This document shows, piece by piece, positions 26,117-34,121 of a stretch of 64,000 bases of DNA (position 1 is the first letter of the stretch; every line of letters begins with the position of its first letter). The translations under genes and the position numbers were made by a program. This DNA comes from Helicobacter sp. 'house sparrow 1' (GTDB lineage Bacteria > Campylobacterota > Campylobacteria > Campylobacterales > Helicobacteraceae), in the NCBI RefSeq assembly GCF_900199585.1, contig NZ_FZQY01000004.1, forward strand, positions 310,001 through 374,000. Direction: 5' to 3'. The notes beneath the pieces were generated by a model. That model was not told the origin of the DNA. It made no database searches and saw only the letters and a list, made by a program, of their open reading frames with translations.

Positions 26117-27283
26117 TTACTTTGTAAAATCAATTTCTAAGGATATTTTAGAATTGCCAAAGATTTTTTGCAACTCTTCTTCTGGAGTATTTTTGATAAA
26201 ATCAATAAAATCTCTTCCACTGCAGGTGAATTTCTTCAGTGATGATAGAGGTTGATTGAGGGCTTCAAGAATTTCAACTTCATCCACAGTAATATCATTG
26301 ATGCTATGATCTAAGTCGCTAAAGGGAATATCAAACTCTTCTTTTAAATGTTCTTCAAATTTTTGATCATATTCTTCTTCAGGAGTGATGGAATCTTCTT
26401 TTGTTTCTAGTGAATGTGTTTCTTCCAAGAGTTTTTTTACTTCATTAATATCCTCAATGTCTAGGACATTAAGATGTTCTGCTTTAGAAACAGTTGTTTC
26501 ATCTTCTTTTATGGCATATATGTCTTCTAGTTGTTTATTATCTATATTATCTATATTATCTATATTATCTTGAGTATCTTGAGTATTGTCTAAATCAAAA
26601 CCTTCTAAAAAATCATCAAAATTATGTTCAGCTTCAAGGTTAAGATCACTAAAATCATCAATAGGTTCTTCTAATTTTAGATCATCAAGGCTATCAAAGA
26701 TCTTGTTGTCAATACCTTGCGTTGCTTTTGCAACATAATCATTTGATTTGATATTGTTATGTGAATTTAATTCATTTAGCAATTCTTCGTGATCAAAGAC
26801 TACCTCTTGCAGATTCTGCGAATCTGATGACAAAATAGGAGAATTAATATCTTGCGTTTTTTCATTATTATCTAAATCAAAGTCAGGAATACTAAGATCA
26901 TCTAAATTATCAACCAATTCATCATTGAATTCCATTGGGTTTTGGATAATATTTTTAGGACTTTTAGTGGCAATTTCTGGAATTTTTGATTTAATAAACT
27001 CTACGATTTCAGTAGGTAAAAATGGCTTTTTAATATAAAAATCAAACCCTTTTATTGGTTGAGATGATTTTCTATGAATGAGTATTTTTTCATATTCTAA
27101 TGATGGAATCCCTGTGATATTTGGGATGCTATCATCAAAAAAAACAATAAAAGGCTCATTTGTAGTCTCTACAAAAGAAGTATCAAAATTATCAAACACA
27201 AGTAATGTAAGGTCAAGACTTTTTACACTATTTTCAATAATTTTGATAACCATAGTATCTTTGCTAAAAAGATAGATTCTCAA
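26117..27283 (-). CDS. Acidic protein with degenerate response-regulator-like N-terminus
   Basis: A 388-residue, strongly acidic (Asp/Glu/Asn-rich) protein. The first 120 residues look like a receiver fold: FIVFFDDSIPN at strand 3, then FYIKKPF, which resembles the conserved Lys-Pro of CheY-like domains; the phosphoacceptor cannot be assigned with certainty. The middle (about 120-300) is low complexity and includes tandem Asn-Ile-Asp units. The C-terminal 60 residues are again ordered. At this position before gmk, H. pylori has a poly-E-rich protein, so this is its likely counterpart. The function is not known to me. Confidence 0.7.
   Translation of the reverse strand: MRIYLFSKDTMVIKIIENSVKSLDLTLLVFDNFDTSFVETTNEPFIVFFDDSIPNITGIPSLEYEKILIHRKSSQPIKGFDFYIKKPFLPTEIVEFIKSKIPEIATKSPKNIIQNPMEFNDELVDNLDDLSIPDFDLDNNEKTQDINSPILSSDSQNLQEVVFDHEELLNELNSHNNIKSNDYVAKATQGIDNKIFDSLDDLKLEEPIDDFSDLNLEAEHNFDDFLEGFDLDNTQDTQDNIDNIDNIDNKQLEDIYAIKEDETTVSKAEHLNVLDIEDINEVKKLLEETHSLETKEDSITPEEEYDQKFEEHLKEEFDIPFSDLDHSINDITVDEVEILEALNQPLSSLKKFTCSGRDFIDFIKNTPEEELQKIFGNSKISLEIDFTK
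26541..26585. repeat. In-frame 9-bp tandem repeat in the acidic protein gene
   Basis: Plus-strand units: TCTATATTA three times (26541-26567), followed by TCTTGAGTA twice (26568-26585). On the coding (minus) strand they encode two Thr-Gln-Asp-type units and then repeated Asn-Ile-Asp. Units of nine bases change length without breaking the frame. Confidence 0.85.
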
Positions 27284-27320
27284 GAGTTCACCATTACTAA
27301 CTTTCTAAGATTATTGTAAA

Positions 27321-27326
27321 ATTATA
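27321..27326 (-). promoter_or_regulatory. Extended -10 box for the acidic protein-gmk transcript
   Basis: TGCTATAAT on the minus strand: a perfect -10 with the TGN extension, 37 bases before the start at 27283. The predicted transcript start is near 27314. The plus strand has TAAAAT at 27317-27322, which could serve the divergent nuclease gene. Confidence 0.6.
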
Positions 27327-27361
27327 GCACACATAGGGGTTAATTTTTTTTAAGGTTTATG

Positions 27362-27892
27362 ATGTATTTTTTACGATTATTTGGATTTATATTTTTCTTA
27401 TTTGTTTTTGCATATGGTGATGGACAAATATTTTTTATGCCAGAAGAGCAAAAGCAAGCCTTAAGAACTCTAAAAGAAGCACTAAGAAGTGCGAAAAAAG
27501 AGATTAATATTGCAATTTATAGCTTTACAAATAAGGAAATTGCCAAAGTTTTGAGGGACCAAGCTAGGAATGGCATCAGAATCAATATTATATATGATAG
27601 AGAATCTAATATTAAGAATTCATATTCTACAATTGGGTATTTGGCAACATTAAATAATATTAGTGTTTGTTTATTGCAGGGTCAAAAGGCAGCACAAAAA
27701 GATCATTACGGGATTATGCATCAAAAACTAGCAATTATAGATGATCACTCTATTATTTTTGGCTCTGCAAACTGGAGCAAGAGTGCCTTTGAAAATAATT
27801 TTGAGATTTTGTATTTAAGCACTGAAAAAAAGATAATACAAAAAGCAACAAAGCATTTTAAAGAAATGCTAAAAGATTGCAAAGCCTTTTAG
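27362..27892 (+). CDS. nucT: Exported phospholipase-D-family nuclease (NucT-like)
   Basis: A 176-residue protein with a signal peptide (MYFLRLFGFIFFLFVFAYG) and a single PLD/Nuc domain. The catalytic motif appears as MHQKLAIIDDHSIIFGSANW (H-x-K-x4-D ... GSxNW). Single-HKD nucleases of this type act as dimers outside the cytoplasmic membrane. The H. pylori protein in this position, NucT, degrades DNA for purine salvage. I chose the second of two adjacent ATGs because AAGG at 27352-27355 is six bases from it; 27359 is the alternative. It converges with the next gene with one base between stops. Confidence 0.9.
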   Translation: MYFLRLFGFIFFLFVFAYGDGQIFFMPEEQKQALRTLKEALRSAKKEINIAIYSFTNKEIAKVLRDQARNGIRINIIYDRESNIKNSYSTIGYLATLNNISVCLLQGQKAAQKDHYGIMHQKLAIIDDHSIIFGSANWSKSAFENNFEILYLSTEKKIIQKATKHFKEMLKDCKAF

Positions 27893-27893
27893 C

Positions 27894-28331
27894 TTAGCCT
27901 AAGAGTTCTTTTACAAAACTTGCAATTTTTTTACCATCTGCGTTTAAGTCCTTTGCATACCCCATTATTTTTCCCATATCTTTTTTCCCTTCCGCTCCAA
28001 GCTTTGAAATAATCTCTTGAATCTTTATTTTTAATTCACTATCCTCAAGTTGTTTGGGAAGATAGGAGTGGATGATTTCCATTTCCTTAGATTCTTTGTT
28101 ATAAAGGTCTTCTCTACCACCTTTTTTATATGCCTCAGCTGCATCTTGTCTTTGTTTATATGCAGTCTTTAATATCTTGATAATATCTTCATCACAAAGG
28201 ATTTTTCTTTGATCTACCTCTACTTGTTTAAAAGCACTATTTAACATTCTTAAAGTATCTCTTTTAAAAGTATCGAGATTTTTCATTGCTTCTTTTAAGT
28301 CTTGATTAATTTTTTCTCTAATTAAACTCAT
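27894..28331 (-). CDS. GatB/YqeY domain protein
   Basis: A 145-residue YqeY-family protein, helical, related to the C-terminal domain of GatB, with the family pattern EAMKNLDTFKRDTLRMLNSAFKQ and GKIMGYAKDLNADG near the end. A role in tRNA-dependent amidation is suggested by homology only. It is transcribed divergently from flgH, and its candidate -10 box overlaps the flgH sigma-54 promoter region. Confidence 0.9.
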   Translation of the reverse strand: MSLIREKINQDLKEAMKNLDTFKRDTLRMLNSAFKQVEVDQRKILCDEDIIKILKTAYKQRQDAAEAYKKGGREDLYNKESKEMEIIHSYLPKQLEDSELKIKIQEIISKLGAEGKKDMGKIMGYAKDLNADGKKIASFVKELLG

Positions 28332-28346
28332 TTCACAGTCTTTTTA

Positions 28347-28364
28347 TTGGAATAAATATTGCTT
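28347..28364 (+). promoter_or_regulatory. Sigma-54 (RpoN) promoter for flgH-pseFGHI
   Basis: TTGGAA at the -24 position and TTGCTT at the -12 position, with GG (28349-28350) exactly ten bases from GC (28361-28362). This matches the Campylobacterota RpoN consensus. The predicted start is near 28374, about 30 bases before the flgH ATG. Flagellar middle genes are RpoN-dependent in this phylum, which agrees with the target. Confidence 0.8.
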
Positions 28365-28365
28365 G

Positions 28366-28371
28366 ATTATA
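28366..28371 (-). promoter_or_regulatory. Extended -10 box for the yqeY-like gene
   Basis: TGATATAAT on the minus strand: a perfect -10 with a TG extension. The predicted start near 28359 lies inside the sigma-54 element of flgH, so the two divergent promoters overlap physically. Confidence 0.55.
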
Positions 28372-28402
28372 TCAGAAATATTTTATAGCAAAGGAATGTT
28401 AG

Positions 28403-29101
28403 ATGAGATCAGGGATAGTATTTTTCTTTACACTTCTATTTTTATACAGCTATCAACCAGAGATTGAAATGACACCTCCAGATTATGTGGAAGAAATGCC
28501 ATCAAAAGATTTTATTCCTGATTTTGGAAAACCAGGAAGTTTGTTTGGACAGGGTGATAAACCACTTTTTTCGGATAGAAGAGCAATGAGACCCTATGAT
28601 TTGGTAACTGTGATTATAAATGAGAGTTCTAGCGCAAATTATTCTTCATCAAAGGCCTATAATAATAATTCTAGTGGCAATTCTACTCCACCAAGACTGC
28701 AATATAATGGGGAAGATGAAGACAAAAAGAAAACAACACAAGAACTTGATGATCGCACGAACTATACTTTTACAAAACCCACAAATAATAGCACCTTTAA
28801 GGGTGGTGGTACTCAGAGCAAAACAGAAAATCTAAACTTGACTGTGACTGCTCGTATTGTTAAAGTTTTAGAAAATGGTAACTATTTTATATTTGGAAAT
28901 AAAGAGATTTTGGTAGATGGTGAGAAACAAGTGATAAAAGTGAGTGGAGTAGTGCGTCCTTATGATATTAATCGCAACAATACTGTAGAATCAAAATATC
29001 TTTCTGATGCAAAAATACATTATTTTAACCTCGGTGATTTGAGTAATACAAGTAAGAAAAAAGTTGCAACAGATGCCATTGAGAGTGAGTATCCATACTA
29101 A
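28403..29101 (+). CDS. flgH: Flagellar L-ring protein FlgH (no lipobox cysteine)
   Basis: A 232-residue FlgH, subunit of the flagellar outer-membrane L ring. Typical blocks: GSLFGQGDKPLFSDRRAMRPYDLVTVIINESSSAN, then KTENLNLTVTARIVKVLENGNYFIFG and VSGVVRPYDI. FlgH is normally a lipoprotein. Here the hydrophobic N-terminus reads LLFLYSYQPEIEM, with Tyr (TAT) where a cysteine (TGT) would be expected, and there is no other cysteine nearby. An in-frame TAG lies directly before the ATG, so no longer form exists. It is preceded by the sigma-54 promoter and an AAGGA ribosome-binding site. Confidence 0.93.
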   Translation: MRSGIVFFFTLLFLYSYQPEIEMTPPDYVEEMPSKDFIPDFGKPGSLFGQGDKPLFSDRRAMRPYDLVTVIINESSSANYSSSKAYNNNSSGNSTPPRLQYNGEDEDKKKTTQELDDRTNYTFTKPTNNSTFKGGGTQSKTENLNLTVTARIVKVLENGNYFIFGNKEILVDGEKQVIKVSGVVRPYDINRNNTVESKYLSDAKIHYFNLGDLSNTSKKKVATDAIESEYPY

Positions 29102-29784
29102 TGAAAAAAGTTGCCATTATTCCTGCTAGAGGAGGGAGCAAGAGAATACCAAGGAAAAATATAAAGATGTTTTGTAATCTGCCTATTATTTCTTATTCTA
29201 TTAAGTTAGCGGTAGAAACAAATATGTTTGATGAAATAGTGGTAAGTAGTGATGATGATGAAATCTTGCAAGTAGCAAAAGAGCATGGGGCAAGCTATTT
29301 ATTAAAGCGACCATTGGATTTAAGTGGAGATGAGGTTCCAACTTTGCCTGTAATCTCTCACGCAATAGAATCTATAAAGTTAAATCATAATGACTTGGTA
29401 TGTTGCATTTATCCTACTGCACCACTTTTGGAAAAAAAATATGTTATTGATGGTTTTAATGCACTAGTAGCAAATAAACAAAAAGCTTATGCCTTTTCTG
29501 TGGTAGAGTTTGATTCTTCACCTTTTAGGGGATTTTATTTGCAAGATGATGTAATCACCTTATTGTTTCCTCAGTATCAATTGTTTAGATCTCAAGATTT
29601 AGATAAGGTATATCATGATGCAGGTAGTTTTTATTGGGGATATGCAAGGAGTTTTTTAGAACAAAAAATGATTTTTGGTTCTGATTCTATCCCAATTATC
29701 CTGCCAAGAATGTTGGTTCAGGACATAGATACCCTTGATGATTGGAATCTTGCGGAGATTAAATATAAATTAAAATATGCCTAA
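29101..29784 (+). CDS. pseF: CMP-pseudaminic acid synthetase PseF
   Basis: A 227-residue cytidylyltransferase activating pseudaminic acid with CTP, the last step before transfer to flagellins. The nucleotide-binding start is IIPARGGSKRIPRKNIK, followed by VSSDDDEIL, CIYPTAPLL and the terminal block MLVQDIDTLDDWNLAE. The ATG shares its A with the flgH stop, and the gene overlaps pseG by eight bases. In H. pylori the pseF and pseG regions are joined or adjacent at this locus. Confidence 0.96.
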   Translation: MKKVAIIPARGGSKRIPRKNIKMFCNLPIISYSIKLAVETNMFDEIVVSSDDDEILQVAKEHGASYLLKRPLDLSGDEVPTLPVISHAIESIKLNHNDLVCCIYPTAPLLEKKYVIDGFNALVANKQKAYAFSVVEFDSSPFRGFYLQDDVITLLFPQYQLFRSQDLDKVYHDAGSFYWGYARSFLEQKMIFGSDSIPIILPRMLVQDIDTLDDWNLAEIKYKLKYA

Positions 29785-30670
29785 GGTTGCAATTTTTTGT
29801 GAATATGGGGTTGATTATGGTATGGGACACTATGTCCGTTGTGATATCCTGCGAAAGAAACTCTTGTCAATGGGTTTTGAAGTATTATTGTATGCTTATA
29901 ATCAAAAAGACAATAAAAGGGAAGCTTGGTTTTATCAAGAAAATATTCTTGCATATTTAAATGATATTGATTTTATTATTATTGATAGCTATCAAGCAGA
30001 TTATGAAGTATATAATCTTGCATTAAATAAAGTAAAGCGTGTTTTGGTAATTGATGATGTTGCTCGTATTGTTTTTCCAAAAGAATGCATTATTTTTAAT
30101 GGAGGAATTGATACTTCAAAGTTTTATCCAGAAAAATATCATAGGGTTTTTGCAGGTGTTGAGTATATGATCTGTGATGAAAAATTTTTTCAAACCAAAG
30201 ACAAAAAAAAGAATAATACTTTATTAATTTGTTTTGGAGGAGGGGATGCAATGAACTTTTCACAGAAAGTCTATGATAGGTTAAAGGATATGCCATATAA
30301 CTTTATTATAGTATTGGGTAATTGTTACCAAGAAACCTTTAGAGGTAGGGGTGAAATCCACCAGGGTATTAATGAGGATACTATGAGGGATATTTTTCAA
30401 AGAATAGATTTTGCAATCACTGCAGGGGGAAGAATGTTAAATGAGCTTTTGATGTCAGAAGTACCAGCATTGATAATTCCAACAGCACAAAACCAATATC
30501 ATCAAGTCGAGGCATATGTAAAGCAAAAAGTCATCTTAAAAACTACCCTAGAGACATTAAAAGAAGATATTTTTAAAATAAAAACTATTGATATTGATAA
30601 AATTAGGGATATCAAAAAAATATTTGGTTCAAAATTAAATCGAGCTTTAAAAGAGGTATTGGTTCCTTGA
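29777..30670 (+). CDS. pseG: UDP-2,4-diacetamido-2,4,6-trideoxy-beta-L-altropyranose hydrolase PseG
   Basis: A 297-residue GT-B-fold hydrolase removing UDP from the pseudaminic acid precursor. The N-terminus has the family's glycine/His-bearing YGMGHYVRCDIL, with IDSYQADYEVY further on. The C-terminal nucleotide-binding half has LICFGGGDAMN and ITAGGRMLNELLMSEVPALIIP. It overlaps both pseF (8 bases) and pseH (4 bases). Confidence 0.94.
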   Translation: MPKVAIFCEYGVDYGMGHYVRCDILRKKLLSMGFEVLLYAYNQKDNKREAWFYQENILAYLNDIDFIIIDSYQADYEVYNLALNKVKRVLVIDDVARIVFPKECIIFNGGIDTSKFYPEKYHRVFAGVEYMICDEKFFQTKDKKKNNTLLICFGGGDAMNFSQKVYDRLKDMPYNFIIVLGNCYQETFRGRGEIHQGINEDTMRDIFQRIDFAITAGGRMLNELLMSEVPALIIPTAQNQYHQVEAYVKQKVILKTTLETLKEDIFKIKTIDIDKIRDIKKIFGSKLNRALKEVLVP

Positions 30671-31170
30671 TAGATGACATTAGTGGAATAAGGGTAATTA
30701 ATTTTGTTTCTCTAAATCAAGAGGATGTGATGGAAGTATTTTATTTACGCAATCATCCAGAGATCACAAAGTGGGCAATCACTCAAAATATCTCTCTTAA
30801 AGAACATCTAGAATTTGTGCAAAAATTAAAAAATGATTCTACAAAATGTTATTTTTTATTAAAAAGAGAAAAAGTAACTCTTGGAGTAGTTTCCTTATCT
30901 AGAATAAATGTTATGCATAAAAATGCCTATATAGGTATTTACAAAAATCCAGCTTTAAACAAAGTTGGAAAAGATCTTTTAATGGTTTTAGAAGAGATTG
31001 CTTTTAAAAAAATGAAGCTTCATTCTTTATTTTTAGAGGTTTTGGAGGACAATGTTAAAGCAATTGCCTTTTATCAAAAGAATGGTTATTCTTATCAGGG
31101 TTGTTTAAAAGATTTTATGTATTACAATCATCAATATAAGGATGTCTTGATTTATGAAAAAATACAATAA
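30667..31170 (+). CDS. pseH: UDP-4-amino-4,6-dideoxy-N-acetyl-beta-L-altrosamine N-acetyltransferase PseH
   Basis: A 167-residue GNAT acetyltransferase using acetyl-CoA in pseudaminic acid synthesis. It has FYLRNHPEITKWAI near the start, the central strand GVVSLSRI, and the C-terminal LFLEVLEDNVKAIAFYQKNGY typical of GNAT fold motif B. The start is TTG overlapping the pseG stop; a GAGG site lies upstream inside pseG, and no nearer ATG fits. It overlaps pseI by 17 bases. Confidence 0.93.
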   Translation: MIDDISGIRVINFVSLNQEDVMEVFYLRNHPEITKWAITQNISLKEHLEFVQKLKNDSTKCYFLLKREKVTLGVVSLSRINVMHKNAYIGIYKNPALNKVGKDLLMVLEEIAFKKMKLHSLFLEVLEDNVKAIAFYQKNGYSYQGCLKDFMYYNHQYKDVLIYEKIQ

Positions 31171-32176
31171 AAAGCCTTTATTGGTCGCAGAAATTAGTGC
31201 AAATCATCAGCAGGATTTAGAGATTGCAAAGAAAAGTATTTTGATGGCAAAAAAAGCAGGTGCTGATAGTGTGAAAATACAGAGCTATGAGCCTTCTTGC
31301 CTTACTTTGGATTCTAAAAATGATGTTTTTAAGATTAAAGATGGGTTATGGAAGGATGAAAATTTATTTGAACTTTATAAAAAAGCATATCTACCTTGGG
31401 AATGGCATCCAATTTTATTTAAATATGCAAGAGAAATAGGAATAGAGTTATTTAGCACTCCTTTTAGTCAAAAAGGGTTAGAAGTGCTTGAAGATTTAAA
31501 ATGTCCTCGTTACAAAATTGCAAGTTTTGAGTTAATTGATCCTTATTTTATTTATGAAGTAGCCAAGACACAAAAGCCTATTATACTCTCAGCAGGAATT
31601 GCTATAGATGCAGAGATTCAAGAAGCAATTATGATGTGTAGAAAAGCTAAAAACAATGATATTACGCTATTGCAATGCACTAGTGAATATCCAGCATCTA
31701 TTAAAGATGCCAATCTTTTGGCAATGGTGGAGTTTGGTAAAAAATATGGTGTTAAATACGGATTATCAGATCATACTCTAGGAAGTTTGTGCTCAATTGT
31801 TGCAACCGCATTAGGAGCAAGTTTAATTGAAAAGCATTTTATTATTAGCAAAACAATGGGTGGAGTTGATAGTGCCTTTAGTATGGATTTTGAAGATTTT
31901 AGCTTACTTTCAAAAGATGTCTTTGATGCATTTTTATCTCTAGGAGATGGTGCAATACGAAAGGATGATAAAGAAGTGAAAAGGCAAAGAACTTTTGCCC
32001 GCAGTCTTTTTGTAAAAAAAGATATCAAACAAGGAGAAATTTTAAGTTTAGAAAATATTGGATCTTATCGACCCTATGCTGGAGTGCATCCTAGGTTTTT
32101 AAAGTCAGTTTTGGGAAAAAGAGCAAAAAGAGATCTAGAGTTCTCTAAACCCCTTAGTCCTGAGGATTTTGATTAA
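31154..32176 (+). CDS. pseI: Pseudaminic acid synthase PseI
   Basis: A 340-residue NeuB-family synthase condensing phosphoenolpyruvate with the trideoxyhexose to form pseudaminic acid. It has the TIM-barrel signatures LLVAEISANHQQDLE, SVKIQSYEP, FSTPFSQ, KIASFEL and LSDHTLG, and a C-terminal SAF (antifreeze-like) domain from about residue 280 (RSLFVKKDIKQGEIL). It is the last of four overlapping pse genes; pseB and pseC are not in the window. Its last 23 bases overlap the end of fur on the other strand. Confidence 0.95.
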   Translation: MKKYNKKPLLVAEISANHQQDLEIAKKSILMAKKAGADSVKIQSYEPSCLTLDSKNDVFKIKDGLWKDENLFELYKKAYLPWEWHPILFKYAREIGIELFSTPFSQKGLEVLEDLKCPRYKIASFELIDPYFIYEVAKTQKPIILSAGIAIDAEIQEAIMMCRKAKNNDITLLQCTSEYPASIKDANLLAMVEFGKKYGVKYGLSDHTLGSLCSIVATALGASLIEKHFIISKTMGGVDSAFSMDFEDFSLLSKDVFDAFLSLGDGAIRKDDKEVKRQRTFARSLFVKKDIKQGEILSLENIGSYRPYAGVHPRFLKSVLGKRAKRDLEFSKPLSPEDFD

Positions 32177-32621
32177 ATTTTTGACATTTACCACATACAA
32201 CAAAGAGTTTCATATCATGGCTAATAAGCTTGCAATTATTAAGTTGAGCAATTTTTATTTGTTGTCTTTCAATGTCAGGATCAACAAATTCTTGAATCTC
32301 TCCACACTCAAGGCATATAATATGATCGTGATGCTCTTTTGCTGCAATTTCATAGCGCTTACCACTTTTATCTGTTTCTAAAGTAGTGACGAATTTTTCT
32401 TTTTCTAGGAAGTTTAAGATACGGTAGATTGAAGAGATGCTTGTGTTCTTGTCTTTGGTGCGGATTTCTTGAGCGATCTCCTCAGGGCTTAAGTGTGTTC
32501 GATTTTTGTATAAAACAGAAATAATCTCCTCCCGCTGTTTTGAATTCTTTAGCCCATTCTTTTTGATTGAAATTCTTAGCCGTTTCAAGATAGATTCTAA
32601 AGTTTCAAGTCTATTTTGCAT
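32154..32621 (-). CDS. fur: Ferric uptake regulator Fur
   Basis: A 155-residue metal-dependent repressor. It has an N-terminal winged helix (LSPEEIAQEIRTKDKNTSISSIYRILNFL) and a C-terminal dimerisation domain with HHDHIICLECG and a second CGKC pair, giving the two Cys-x-x-Cys zinc sites of Helicobacter/Campylobacter Fur. Helicobacter Fur also acts in the metal-free form. I chose the ATG at 32621 because AAGGA lies nine bases upstream; a TTG three codons earlier touches that site. It is convergent with pseI, overlapping by 23 bases. Confidence 0.97.
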   Translation of the reverse strand: MQNRLETLESILKRLRISIKKNGLKNSKQREEIISVLYKNRTHLSPEEIAQEIRTKDKNTSISSIYRILNFLEKEKFVTTLETDKSGKRYEIAAKEHHDHIICLECGEIQEFVDPDIERQQIKIAQLNNCKLISHDMKLFVVCGKCQKFNQNPQD

Positions 32622-32668
32622 AACTGACAATCCTTTAACTCTTATTTTGTAGAGATAAAATTAGCCGT

Positions 32669-32674
32669 ATTGTA
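32669..32674 (-). promoter_or_regulatory. Extended -10 box for fur
   Basis: TGCTACAAT on the minus strand, about 50 bases before the fur ATG, giving a leader of about 40 bases. It shares the 195-base divergent region with the tlpD promoter. I could not make out a convincing Fur box by eye. Confidence 0.5.
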
Positions 32675-32724
32675 GCATAAACTCACCATTACCAGACAAA
32701 TAAAAATTTTTAACAAAAATGTAT

Positions 32725-32730
32725 TATAAT
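32725..32730 (+). promoter_or_regulatory. TATAAT -10 box for tlpD
   Basis: A perfect TATAAT within GTATTATAATTG, 87 bases before the ATG at 32817, giving a leader of about 80 bases. It probably drives tlpD and the overlapping PBP1A gene. Confidence 0.55.
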
Positions 32731-32816
32731 TGACCTGATACAAGTGTGATTCTAGTGTGTTTCTAGAGTTTAATCTTACTTTATATTTTAGTGAAGTTTT
32801 AGGAGAAGGGTTATTA

Positions 32817-34121
32817 ATGTTTTGGGGTTCTAAAAAAAATCGGCTTGAGATGGCTAAGAAGGACTTAGAGATTGATCAGTTGAAAAAACAGATTGCTATC
32901 TTGAGTCAGGTTGCAGAGTTTGGCGTTCAAGAAATAGTGGTAGGCTTTAGGGAAGAAAAAGTTGTTTTTATGAATGATGCTGCCAAGGCTGTTGGAATGG
33001 AAGTGTTGGAGAGATTAGATTTTGAAGCACAAAAAGTTTTTATTAATGGCTTTGAGTATCAAATCAAGAATATGCAATTGCATGATGAAATCTATTATGT
33101 ATTGTCTAGATCAGATTTGCGTAATGAAGTTACAGATGGTGTTGATTTATTTGCTATCTATCATCAAAGCATAAAAGATGGCATTATTGAAGCTCAAAGT
33201 TCTTTATTAAGCATTCTAAATGAATTAAAACAGATACTTGGAGAAACTCAGAAGGGTGAAGAATTAGGAAATAGCGGATTAAAGCTAAGTAATCAGGCCT
33301 TAAATGATGTTCAAATCTTGCATCAAAAAATGCAAGATTCTATTATTTTAGTGAATTCTTTGACTCAAAAGAGTAATGAGATTACCAGCGTTATTTCGCT
33401 GATTGATGATATTGCAGAGCAAACAAATCTTCTAGCGTTAAATGCTGCCATAGAAGCTGCTAGGGCAGGGGATCATGGTAGAGGTTTTGCTGTTGTTGCA
33501 GATGAAGTTAGGAAGCTTGCAGAAAAAACCCAAAAAGCTACAAAAGAAATTGCTGTTGTTGTCAAATCAATGCAGCAAGAATCTCATGATATACAAACAA
33601 GTATAGAAGCTACAAATCAGGCAACACAGGATATTAAAGAAAAGGTCGAAAGTTTGCATCATAATGTAAATGATTATAAGATAGGTTCAGAGGTTACAAA
33701 ATATACAGTTCAAAATTCTAATAATCAGGTTTTTTGTACTCTTGCAAAGTTAGATCACACTGTATATAAGAATAATTTATATGCTTCTATCTTTAATATA
33801 GCAAGTGATTTTAATCAAGTAGATCATACTCAATGTCGTCTAGGTAAGTGGTATTTTGAGGGTGAAGGGAAAAATAGTTTTTCAGATACGCAGGGGTATA
33901 AAAAGTTGGATAGCCATCACTTAAAGGTGCATAGCAATGCAAACGCTTTAGCCCAATCTTTTAAAGATGATAGAGAAAAAGTCTCAAGGGCGTTGATTAA
34001 TGAAAAGGTTCTTGGTATGGAAAAGGCCAGTAAGGGGGTTATGGATTGTATTGATGAAATGTTTAAAGAAAAGCAAGAAAGCATTGAATTATTAAAGCAA
34101 AAAGCTAGGAATACTCATTGA
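32817..34121 (+). CDS. tlpD: Cytoplasmic methyl-accepting chemoreceptor with CZB domain (TlpD-like)
   Basis: A 434-residue soluble chemoreceptor with no transmembrane segment. It has an N-terminal coiled start and small sensing region, a central signalling hairpin ([20 protein letters not shown], followed by [19 protein letters not shown]), and a C-terminal chemoreceptor zinc-binding domain with His and Cys ligands ([36 protein letters not shown]). Size and layout match H. pylori TlpD, which mediates energy- and oxidant-related taxis. I chose the ATG at 32817, six bases after AAGGG; an upstream in-frame start would lack a site. It overlaps the PBP1A gene. Confidence 0.93.
   Translation: MFWGSKKNRLEMAKKDLEIDQLKKQIAILSQVAEFGVQEIVVGFREEKVVFMNDAAKAVGMEVLERLDFEAQKVFINGFEYQIKNMQLHDEIYYVLSRSDLRNEVTDGVDLFAIYHQSIKDGIIEAQSSLLSILNELKQILGETQKGEELGNSGLKLSNQALNDVQILHQKMQDSIILVNSLTQKSNEITSVISLIDDIAEQTNLLALNAAIEAARAGDHGRGFAVVADEVRKLAEKTQKATKEIAVVVKSMQQESHDIQTSIEATNQATQDIKEKVESLHHNVNDYKIGSEVTKYTVQNSNNQVFCTLAKLDHTVYKNNLYASIFNIASDFNQVDHTQCRLGKWYFEGEGKNSFSDTQGYKKLDSHHLKVHSNANALAQSFKDDREKVSRALINEKVLGMEKASKGVMDCIDEMFKEKQESIELLKQKARNTH

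Noticed and set aside
26541-26585. A short CRISPR-like array
   Set aside because: Units are nine bases, directly adjacent and in frame with the coding sequence, with no spacers, so this is a coding tandem repeat.
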